A stretch of 64,000 nt of DNA, taken from Patagioenas fasciata (lineage: Eukaryota; Chordata; Aves; Columbiformes; Columbidae). The notes beneath the pieces were generated by a model, which saw only the letters and a list, made by a program, of their open reading frames with translations, ran no database searches and was not told the DNA's origin. The DNA is taken from NCBI RefSeq assembly GCF_037038585.1, contig NC_092560.1:84172049-84236048 (forward strand), read 5' to 3'. Below are positions 22,746 to 32,809 of the stretch, in pieces (positions within the stretch are counted from its first letter, which is position 1; every line of letters begins with the position of its first letter). Made by a program: the position numbers and the translations under genes.

Positions 22746-25367
22746 CTCTGAATGGCTTTTTGATGCGTCTTGAGAACAAGTTATTAAATGGGAAGCACGT
22801 GTCTGGATCAGAGTTGCAACTTCCTTCTACTTTATTATCACCTCTTAGATCCCAGCAAATGTTCTGTTCAAAACAATTAGAAGTGTCTTGATCTCCAGAG
22901 TGTCTTTTTTGCAGGATCTCCGAAATCTGTGAAGAGGAAGCTTTGCCTTGTACGTTAACATTTTGCCCATCGCTTTTAGTTGAATCAGGAAAGAGGCTGT
23001 AACTCTTGAGCCAGGCTGGGTAGTGCAAATCAGGGATGCTGCTTATCCCTGACACACTCAGGGCAGATTTCTGGCTGGTGAGCCACCACGGGTAATTCCT
23101 CATGGAAAAAGCATTACCTTCCAAAGACAAGGGTCTGGAACTTCCTTTAGAGGCGACAGCATCGCACCCATCAGCTTTAAACACTCGATCTGTCTTTTTG
23201 CTCAAGTCTTTGTGCGGATTCTGGCGAGCAACAGCTTTTTTTGGAGACCAAAAGCGCTTTTGGCATCGAGCGACGAGGTTTGGTAAGGGCAGCAAGACCT
23301 ATTAAGCGACCGGCTGTTCCAGGCACTGCGTGGATGCTTTGATTTCGAAAGGTCGAAAAGCAGCGACCCGTCTGTAGGAAATGCCAACAGATCATCCCGT
23401 AAGGAACATTTAACGAAGAACTGTTGTTTTGACATAACTGAGGACTTGGCGCCTGACCCTAGCAGGGGGGAAGGACCGAGAGACATCGGACTATGAATCC
23501 TTAATGTAATACACAGTTTCTTCCTGGAATGACACCTGTATACATACCTATACCTGTATTGCTAAGTTAATTTAGGGGGCAGTGTAGCCAAAGTACCAGG
23601 AATCCATATCTTAAATAGACTGATAAGGGGAAGAGGATTGTGTGCGTCGGGATAGTCTGTAAACCCTGAAGTACCCAACCAATGGGGAACAGGGGAGGGA
23701 AATTGCGGCCGGGATTTTGGGGAGATATAAGCAGGGGCTTTTTGCCCTATTCGGTGTGCCTACCTTTAGGTAGAACATCCGGTCTTGCAAAATCGTTATT
23801 AAAATATGCTTTGCCAAGAGATCCTGCCTGGGCCTATTATATTTGCGAAAGAATTGTTTCCTACAATCCGTCGCGAGACTGATGGAGTCTGGGTCGTGTT
23901 CTCTCCACCTTCCAGAAGGGGAAGCACAAGAATCCAAACCCAGCGGCTGATTGAAGTCGCCCAGTGCTGAAAAACAAAGATTTCCATGAATTATGCACCA
24001 ATCAATCTTGATAAACACCTTACTAGTCAAAAGCTCTTTCCTCCTCCACAACATCCACAGCTTTGAGTATTTTCTTTAGTGTTTTAAGAGAACCAGGACT
24101 TCAACACTACATCCAATTTTTAGCTGCACATTCAGAATTGTGCGGTTTGCAAGCGGGGCCTTAAGTATTTCAGTCCTAGGAGCGACACTTCCTCCACACA
24201 GGAACCTTCTGGACCTTCCCCATATAGAAATCAAACATTTCCATGAAAAAGTATGGCTAAAGCAACAGCTTGCAAGGCAGAGAGCCAGATAATGGGCCTA
24301 TAGACCCATTTTTTGACCCTACAGAAACTTATATAAGATTAAACTTAGTTTTTCAGGAGAGAATTACCACCATTAGAACCCTTTTTTTTTTAATTAACTG
24401 AAACTATGATTGATGAAATTAAGTTCCCCTCAGTATCTGGAAGTGATTTCTTCTCCCTTTCACTGTAATATCAGTGAGTGAAATTGGTGTTTTAGACTAT
24501 TATAATATATCAAACATACATGCAGACTCATTAATAGGTGAATGGAGTTAACGAGACTTCTGCAAAGAACAGCAACAGAAAGATTTCAGAATAAAATACA
24601 AGATTACATCTTTCATAGAACAAAGTTTGCCAGGACTTTGCTATTTCAGACATAACAGACAATGAATTTGCAATATAAATTAGCTCAGGCACAGTTATCT
24701 ATTCTAGACCATCTCATAAAAGTGCATCTAATCAATTAAATCTCTCTTTATTCAAGCTAATTAATAATGATAAAAGCCAATCAAACCCATATACATTACC
24801 CAGACTTCACACCTTAAAGTCCCTCCCATAGAAATCAAGAGAAGTGGTAAAACTTGTTTTAAGGGAACTCCTTCAATTAATTAGATTCTGATGTTAATTA
24901 CTCTTTCCAACACTCAGATTTAAGCAATGATTTTAAATATCTTTAGTATATACTCACATAGAGAAAACACAGCTTTTATTCCATACTCTATAACTCGTTA
25001 TCGCGTTGATGAGCGTGGTCAGGAATTCTCACCAATCCAAGCTTTACAGAGAACAACAAATAAACCCAAACCAAACAACTTATCTAAAGGCGTATTTGCA
25101 GATGACAAACCAACGCTTGGAAAACTCGGTCTGTTTGGGAGTGCTATGACACAGGCAGATTTTTCCAGTGCTTACGCCTGGAGATGTGAGACTTAAATCA
25201 AAATCTTCAATATAAGCCTCCAAAGCCTCAGATGCGGAGCTGTAGAACTTGTCCTTGTAACGAATCCAACTGTTTGAGCCGGGATTAGCGCTGTCAATGC
25301 TAAAGCTTCTTAAAAGAGAAGATACTGTGGAATCAGGAGAGCGGGTGCTTTCTTCTCCCGAACTCAT
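22746..25367 (-). CDS. LAS2: LAS2 (lung adenoma susceptibility 2 / C18orf54 homologue), partial, with apparent frameshift
   Basis: Function is poorly known; the human homologue is C18orf54. I recognise it from sequence character and position. Exon 1 of the CDS (25367 down to about 25111) starts at ATG 25367-25365 and encodes an N-terminus with WIRYKDKFYSSASEALEAYI and DFDLSL motifs. A large exon (about 23458 to 22746) encodes DDLLAFPTDGSL and later NYPWWLTSQKS and YPAWLKSY. Its acceptor is a pyrimidine tract ending TAG at 23459-23461, and a donor GTAATT follows PFR at 22746. A possible 58-bp exon at 23909-23966 has splice signals but I cannot fit its phase. The large exon is readable only in two frames: one from 23458 to about 23240, the other from there to 22746. 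Adding one base to the A7 run (minus strand) at 23236-23242 would join them. Terminal exons were not found. The head-to-head placement with STARD6 matches human. Confidence 0.72.
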
Positions 25368-26154
25368 GGTTTTTAATCCAGGTTTCTGGGCAGAACCTTC
25401 GCTCACCTTTTAAATCAATCTAAATGGGAAGAGAAACAAAACTGCAAGTGATCCTTTGCACTGATATTTCTCAAACTATAACACAACCGGGATTTTTTAC
25501 TTTCGTTTTAAAGTGTTATTACTTTCCTGAAAATATTATTTAGCTGTTCGATTTGGTGCGTTTTAAAGAAGTTTGTTATATATATATGCACCACGCTGAT
25601 GTTTGTCACCACACAATTCAGCAAAGGCACCAAGTACCATAGCTTTTGATTTCAGGAGCACAAAGAGTCGTATCCAGGCACAAAACCAGCACTAAAAGCC
25701 GCTTAAGTAGTATTAAAAATTAACAACTCAAGGTAGCAAGAGCAAGAAGCCATTGCCCTCGCACAGGTTTTTATGGGTAATAACCACAAAGAAATTTACA
25801 CACGCTTTGCATTGTCTTATATATGTAATGCAGCCAAACTAATCCAAGCTGCCTTTGTAGGCCCACAAACTGTAAATTGAGGAGCTGGAGGCACAGGATT
25901 GTTCTAAATGCTGTTATAGGATGGTCAAGGTCACTGACAGAAACTTAACGGTTTGTTTCAGCTGTTTGGGTAAAAGGCCATTTGAAGACTCTGTTAAGGA
26001 AACAGGTGCTGTAGAAGAAACAAAGAGTAATAACTCTGTTCTATCCGAACATATAAAGATACAAATATAACCAGGCAACAGCAGGATAAGGATTTATATG
26101 TAAAACGTTCAGTAGGGCACAGCTCTCCCAAGGCCGAAGCGGTTTTACCCACAG

Positions 26155-26248
26155 AGCCGGGGAGGAGCCGAGGAGGAGCCGAGGAGGAGCCGAGGAGGAG
26201 CCGGGGAGGAGCCGGGGAGGAGCCGGGGAGGAGCCGGGGAGGAGCCGA
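26155..26248. repeat. 12-bp G-rich minisatellite (GGAGGAGCCGRG)n
   Basis: Seven to eight copies of GGAGGAGCCGAG/GGAGGAGCCGGG at the LAS2 side of the shared CpG island. The AG-to-GG variant switches once along the array, so copies group by type. Confidence 0.9.
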
Positions 26249-26249
26249 A

Positions 26250-26880
26250 TCGGGCACCGGCCTCAGGACCCCCAGGAGAGGCCGGGCGGGCTCCTCCGCC
26301 CCCTTTCCCTCACAAGAAGCACCCAAAGCAGCACAACCCCTCCACACCCCCAGGAGGGTGCGCTACCTTCCCGCCCATGGAACCCCGGGCGTCCCCGCCC
26401 CGCAGCAGCAGCTCCTCAGTCTTTGCCGCCCGCCGCTTTTGAAAGGACCGCGCCCCTTCAGCAAAATGGCGGCGCGCAGGCGCAAGAGGCGCGGAGCATG
26501 GTGGGAGTTGTAGTCGGAGTCGGTCAACGGGGCGCGGCGCTAGCGGTGACTACAGCTCCCGGCATGCCCCGCGGGGACTACAACTCCCGGCATGCCCCGC
26601 GGAGACTACAGATCCCGGCGTGCCCCGCGGTGGGAGGGCGGGTCTGGACCGTCAGCTCCGTGTGGCGCCGCTGAGGTGAGTCCGGGTTGGGGCGGCCGGT
26701 TTCTCTTCGCCATCCCCCGGAGACGATGCCTCAGGCGGGGGATCGGAGCGGGGCTGCCGGGTGGGAGTCTCCCCTGTGAGGCTTTGGGCTCCGCGGCGTG
26801 TTGAGCGCTCCCTGTCAGCCCAGAGGCGGCGGAGGTGAGCGGCCCTCACACCGAGCGCCTGCCGGAATCCCACTGAGGGG
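26250..26880. promoter_or_regulatory. CpG island, bidirectional LAS2/STARD6 promoter
   Basis: GC- and CpG-rich sequence between the two divergent genes. It contains AAAATGGCGGC (YY1 type, 26463-26473), GCGCAGGCGC (NRF1 type, 26474-26483) and several ACTACAxxTCCCxGCATGC elements (ZNF143/Staf type). No TATA box is visible, as usual for such promoters. Strong donors suggest non-coding first exons: CTGAG|GTGAGT at 26675/26676 and GGAG|GTGAGC at 26834/26835 for STARD6 (plus), and GGGAAG|GTAGCG near 26366 for LAS2 (minus). Exact start sites cannot be read from sequence. Confidence 0.8.
26549..26632 (+). promoter_or_regulatory. Tandem array of three ZNF143 (Staf) sites, 28-bp period
   Basis: ACTACAGCTCCCGGCATGCC at 26549, ACTACAACTCCCGGCATGCC at 26577 and ACTACAGATCCCGGCGTGCC at 26605 match the long ZNF143/SBS motif (ACTACAATTCCCAGAATGC type). 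Starts are exactly 28 bp apart, and each is followed by CCGCGG. A fourth, inverted copy (GCATGGTGGGAGTTGTAGT) lies at 26496-26514. The spacing and shared flanks show the array arose by tandem duplication of one 28-bp unit. Confidence 0.85.
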
Positions 26881-27212
26881 GCTCCGGAAAAGTCTGTGCA
26901 ACCCGTTCCACGGGACAGCCCCGTAAAGGTTTAGGGCTGAAGCTGATTTTGTGTGAGAGGCCGGTCCTGAATTGTTCAGCGCTGTTGTGAGTGACTTCAG
27001 TGACTTCAGAAGTGACTTCAGTCAGTTACGGCAGAATCAGAATCTCGGGTGATAAACTAAGGAGGGGAGGTTTGAATGCAGAGTAATGATGGATTTAATA
27101 TGAAGTGAACTAAAGCCATGGAAAGGAAATAGGAATGAGCCTCATGTTTTTTTGCTCTTTAAGGAATGTTTTTATCTATACCAGCAAACCGCTTTTAAAT
27201 CTTTACAGATAA

Positions 27213-30200
27213 ATGGACTATAAGAAAATCGCAGATGAAGTTTCAGAAAAACTGTTATCATACAGTCAAGATACTTCAGGATGGAGGGTGATAAAAGTCT
27301 CAGTAAGAAAATATTAGTTAATATTGTTTATGAAGTTATTTGTACTCAAACCATTCTGTTGCAAAAAGTGTTTAAAACTGTTTTCCTTTAACAATTAGTT
27401 CACAACTCGTTATCAACTGCTAAGTTTTTATTTTTCCTTTTTCTACTTTGAGAAAAATGTTACGGTTTCTTCCAAGCCTTCAAAAGAGTATGCGGGAAAT
27501 ATGTAAGTATTTACATTTTGTTCCGAATGGTAATGATTAACATAATCTTTTTTGAACAGTGACACCCAAAGTTGAGATGGAGACATTAACGCCCTCATGA
27601 TTATAGTTTTGTTAGATTTAGAGAGGATTTTGTGCTGTAGTTACACTGGGTCAGTGCAGGGCTGGAATACAAGAGGTGGATTTATACTATATAACACTTA
27701 CTAATATGGAAGTATAAGGAGATCCGGAGTCACACTTTTGACCTTAAGTCAGTGACTCTTCCTGGTGGAATATTCTGTTGGAGCTGTTATGTTTTACAGC
27801 TTTTCACCCCTCCTGCTTTAGGACAAGAGGAAACGGCCTCAAGTTGCACCAGGGGACGTTTAGATTGGATATTGGGAACAATTTCTTCCCCAAAGGGCTG
27901 TTGGGCATTGGAACAGGCTGCCCAGGGCAGTGCTGCAGTCACCGTCCCTGGAGGGGTTGAAAAGGCGTTTAGCTGAGGTTCTCAGGGGCACGGTTTAGTG
28001 CTAGAATTAAATTATGGTTGGATTTGATAATCCTGAGCGTCTTTTCCAGCTGAAATTATTCTATTCTATGATTCTATGAAGTTTTTGCTTGGGAAATACC
28101 CGACACTCGCGTGCAGATGTGTTACAGATGAATTACTCTACAGTATGATAATGGAAAGTAGCTGTGCTATTTCATCAGAATATGTTAAAAGTACTGTTAA
28201 CTTAATAAGAATTTGCTTATGTTGTATGTGGCCTAATTGTATTTCAGATCGTATTTCAGTACACGTGGATTTGAAGGTGTGAGGGTTGGGTGGCTTAGAA
28301 TTCAGGAGAACGTGCCTGACGATTTTGGGGGAAGGAAAAAAGATGTTCTGTAGTCTCAGTTGGGCACAAAACCATTTTCATTTGTACCCAGATCTGTATA
28401 TAGCGAGTCTTCTGCAGTCAGGAGAAGCATCATTGTGCTTCCTGCCATTTGGCTCAGGGAGCCAAAATCTTGCATTCATTTATTTTTGTATAAATCTTTG
28501 TCACATTAACAAGTAGTACTGGTCTGTAGTGTGTCTTTTGTGAAGGAATACTACCTGTTTCTAGGAGCAAAAGTGTAGCTCTTCTCATTTTCAGTCGGAC
28601 ATTATTTATTAACCTCATATCGCAAACGCCCATTTAGTTTTTAAATTGCAGGAGTATGAAGAGTTTGCTTTACTTGCTAAAAGAAATCAGTGGGGGATCT
28701 GGTAGTGAAAAGCAGAGTTCAGGGAAGCATGAAGGGGATTGTTCAAGCCTGAGTGGGATTTCATTTGGAATTATGTCACCTCAACTCAAGAAAGACATTT
28801 CAGATGGTCTTTCTGACTTACATTTGTGCATCACCAGGGGCTGTAAATCTGATGTCACGTTTCTTGAACAGTCGCCTTTGAGCTCACCTCTTGTCACGCA
28901 GCGTCCGTCACCTTTGTGTTTAATTCGTGCTCACCGCGGTGATTCACAAGGAACTGCCTGTGAGAACTCTCTGTTGCCATGAGCAGTTCCCAGCATTACA
29001 GGAGTTTCCTATTTCCTTCTTCCCCCTGTGAACTTTCCCTTGAACTCCTCAAAAGATTACGAACAACAGTTGGAGAAACGCCAGAATGCGCTAGTTCATA
29101 AATAGCGAGAAGATTGGCAATCAGTGCCAAATGGGTTACAACTTTACCTTATTATAGCTTGGCATCTTCAACTTATTCTTGTATAACCTATTTTTCCAAT
29201 TCATAAATGTGAATTCAATCTCTGTTTTTTACACCATCTAGATACCGCGGAGAAGGGATAATTAAGGAAGTGCCCAGTAAAATCATTCCTTTTATGTATC
29301 TCCCTGAATATCGAAGCAAATGGGACAAAGCATTAAAATCTTACAAGCTGTTAGAAAGCATTGACCAGGTAATACGATAATTTGAGACAAAGATTTTATT
29401 TTAACGCTTTCTGTGGGAATTAGGGTGGCTAAAAAGACTTCTACTGGGACAAAGAAAGCTCTCAATACTAAATATGTTCTGGATCAGTAAAAACTTGTAA
29501 ACTTGAGAGGGGTGGCCCTGGGTATGGAGAGAGCTCTCAGAACCTATTACACATGTGTAAATGGCTCAAGTGTATAAAAAAATCCCTAAACCAGAAAACA
29601 AATAAAGAATCCTCCCCTTTTTGTCTTCTCTGACCCTCTCTCACTTCCCTCTGCCTGGAGCTGGTCAGATGTTACCATGTTGTGGGACATCCACCCATAC
29701 CTTTGATTTTTTGAGTTAGATTCCACATCTTTGTCGCAGAATGCAATGTGGAATCCAGCAGGTGTATTTTAATGCAAATAGGCCTTCTGGTTCCACTAAA
29801 TGAGCACATTTTAAGAAACCATACTCCTGCCTCCGATATAGGCCATGAGGGATGGCAGTGAATCCCTGCCCTGTGTTACGGCTCTCATGTTAACTCATAC
29901 TAACAAATAATAACCCATTTTTGTCACGTACTATTTAACCTGTAGTGCTGCTTTGCCAGTTAAAGAACATTTTGCTTCTTACGTACTAACTCCAAAACCT
30001 TTTCCTTACTCGTAGGACACTGGTCTATACCACAGCGTAACCCACAGTTATGGGATGGGGCTGATTTCATCCCGGGATTTTGTTGACCTGCTGCATGTTA
30101 AACCATACCCTGGTGATGTCCTTACCACTAACTGTAAGTTGCATGTATCTACTGCGTGGTTTTGTATTTTTGGCAGCGTTCTGGAAACCCCAAAGCGACC

Positions 30201-31714
30201 GGCTGTAAATTCTGCAGCCTTTTCACAGGAGCGAGTACCTTGCTCTGTGTGTGCTCCCAACAGTCCCCTCCCGTTTATCCCCAAAACAAAGCTGGGGGGG
30301 GTTATTAAATACTGAAACTATCAACACTTACCTTCAAAGGAAATACCGTGTTCTCTCTTTATTCTCCTATTCAACCTTTCTTTGAAAAACTGAAAAAATG
30401 TAGTGGTAGTATGAGGAAGCTGGACTTTATTATTTCACTCTATAAATTCAGCATTTTATAGCAGTTTTCTGCATTTACATGGCTTTCCACCCAAATGTGA
30501 CTGCCCTAATAAGCCATTCCCAGCGTGAACTGCTGATTTGCCCCAGATTTGATTCTCTTTGAGCTTGGCTCTCTAAACTTAGAAGAAATGTAGAATGATG
30601 ACTATCACAGCTATGTGGCCAATCAGGAAAACATCTCACTGCTACTTTATTTCTGTGCTAATATTTTTCTTCGTGTGGATCTTACGGCAGAAAACAACGT
30701 TTTTCATCTTTGAACTTTACTGACCTGGTGGTTTTTTCCAGCCATTATCTTACAATACTTTATGATCCAGAAAGAATGGATAACTAAACAAAATAACCCC
30801 TCCCAGCTGCTCCTATGTGCAGCAGTTTCCTCATCTCTGCAATTGCCTGTGCTAATTAATGAGACCTGCTGACACACTGACTGCTTGGGCCACCTCACCA
30901 CTTAGGTATGCGTAATCACAACTCAGGGATCATATTTTGGCCCGAACACCTATAGAAAGTCGTTACATGTATTGAATTACTCTACAAATATTGAATGTCC
31001 TTTAGGTGTTTTCCGTACAGAATGGAATTGCTGAACTTAGCAGGGACCGTATTGCGAGATCTCGTGCTATCCTGTAGTAGGTTGGTTTTAAAGGGGAATT
31101 TTGAGTCAGACAATTGACAGATAGAAACATAATTAAGTTGGTTTTGCTCTTTGGTGGCGATTTCCAGCTGTCAGCGTGGAATATTCCGGCTGCCCCCCAA
31201 CTCCCTCCTGTGTCCGGGGCTACAACAATCCCTGTGGATATGTCTGCTCGCCTTTGCCTGAGTGAGTATTGAAAGCCCGCGACATTAGCACCTTTGGTTA
31301 GTTATCTTCTCTAGAAAAAGCTGAACATTTTCTGAACCGCGTGGCTTTTTAATTTATTTAATTTAGACGGTTTTATTCTGGAGTTTTGCGCCGGTTAGTT
31401 TTGTGATTCGGCCTCTCTTTTGAAACAACTGATGCTTTTATACATCTGTTTTCTATTAATAATTTCCATAGACATGGACTAGAAACATCTGTACATCTCC
31501 CTAAGTTTCAAAGCACAGGCAACAAATATTAACTGCTGGATTTTGCTCCTTTTATCGCAGGAATCCAGAGCACTCCAAACTGGTTGTATTTATTCAGCCA
31601 GAACTGGGAGGAATGCTGCCCTGTTCGGTAGTGGAATCAGCGTTACCGACCACGCTCGTAAACCTCATCACCGATACCAGAGCTGGCCTGAAAGCCTTGA
31701 AAGATCCGAACTAA
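27213..31714 (+). CDS. STARD6: STARD6, StAR-related lipid transfer protein 6
   Basis: This is a stand-alone START-domain protein, expected to carry a sterol or similar lipid in a hydrophobic pocket in the cytosol. Six coding exons have phases that all agree: 27213-27302, 27453-27502, 29242-29368, 30016-30133, 31168-31261, 31561-31714 (TAA). They total 633 nt, or 210 aa, close to human STARD6 (about 220 aa). Recognisable stretches are the start MDYKKIADEV, DTSGWRVIKVS, YRGEGIIKEVPSK, SSRDFVDLLHVKPY, RGYNNPCGYVCSPLPEN and HSKLVVFIQPELGG, in START-domain order. The whole protein is essentially one START domain with no signal peptide. The 5' side is preceded by an acceptor at 27207-27208, so the ATG lies in the second exon behind a non-coding first exon in the CpG island. 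A CR1 copy sits in intron 2. Transcription converges on POLI. Confidence 0.95.
27818..28078 (+). mobile_element. CR1 LINE 3' fragment in STARD6 intron 2
   Basis: GGACAAGAGGAAACGGCCTC begins it, TTGGAACAGGCTGCCCAGGG lies in the middle, and it ends with TTCTATTCTATGATTCTATG, the CR1 octamer tail. It is on the same strand as STARD6 and lies over 1 kb from the next exon. Confidence 0.95.
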
Positions 31715-32102
31715 ATGTAAGTGGGAAATAACAAGCACAAGTCACCTGCATCTTTGACCTGGATTCATTTTTAAAGCAGATGATGACGTTTTATTTTGTG
31801 TGTTATGTGGAAATGGCCAAACTGTTAAAACGATTCTTGGGAATGACGTGAAAATTTACGCTGAAGTGCCATCAAAGTACATGCCAGTGCTTTCAATGTA
31901 ATCAGGTGATGGTTTGTGATATTTGTGCACTTTATATGCAGAGAATATATATATTCACGTGAGAATCTGGTGATATAGCAATGTTAAAATACAGTAGTCA
32001 ATATTTTGCCATAGCTTTAAACGTACTTTGATAAATTCCTACCTCAATTACGCACTCGACTGAAAGAAGCAAACATCTCACGTACTAGAGGCTTTAAACA
32101 CG

Positions 32103-32203
32103 TTTATTAACTACAAGTGTGCAACTCTAATTAGCGACTGTTTCACTGTTTTGGAATTATTGGAAGAAAAACCTGATGAATTTGTATATAGCATCTCATT
32201 AAA
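32103..32203. terminator. Convergent poly(A) signals of STARD6 and POLI
   Basis: A minus-strand AATAAA (TTTATT at 32103-32108) lies about 700 bp past the POLI stop codon. A plus-strand ATTAAA (32198-32203) lies about 480 bp past the STARD6 stop. If both are used, the two 3' UTRs overlap by about 100 bp. This is inferred from motifs only. Confidence 0.4.
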
Positions 32204-32809
32204 AGCTGCTCTTTGTACACAGAGTTGTCATTTTCTGAATCTTGAGCACCAAACCTCAACCATTTCTAGAAGGTGACTGATTTCCAGGCCTGAGGTGGTG
32301 ATGTGATTCATTTGGAAGTCACGTTTTGGTATTTCTGGTACCTCTAGTTATGAGTTAACTGCAGGAAACAGTGAGATTTATGTGAACAGCAAATCCCATT
32401 GCTGGTCCAGAACCATTGGTGCAAATTAAAGAACAGTGTGAAAATCGCTTTCATCTTCTCTGCTCAATCCCCCACCAAGTTGTGAGAAACAATTAAACAC
32501 AAATATAGTATAAATCAGTAAAAATTAAAGCAAAAACTCCTTCTCCCCAGTCAGCGTGTTAAGATATTAATAGAGAATACTACAATATGTTTGCATACTA
32601 TCGTATTTTTTGGACAACGAAAGATTCAACATATAAATCTCAATTTATAAGAAAGAAAATGAAGACTGACTAATTACGACTTAAACAGCAGGTTTTATGT
32701 CAAAAGTTGGCAAGGTATATTTTGAATATTCACATCTTTACAGTAAAGATTCAGAACTAAAGTGCCTTCGAGTGCTGATTCTTATAGCATCACTATGATG
32801 AAAAACGTT

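Noticed and set aside
31543-31731. 62-codon plus frame at the last STARD6 exon
   Set aside because: It is a shifted frame over STARD6 exon 6. The phase set by the previous exons selects the frame ending at TAA 31712-31714.
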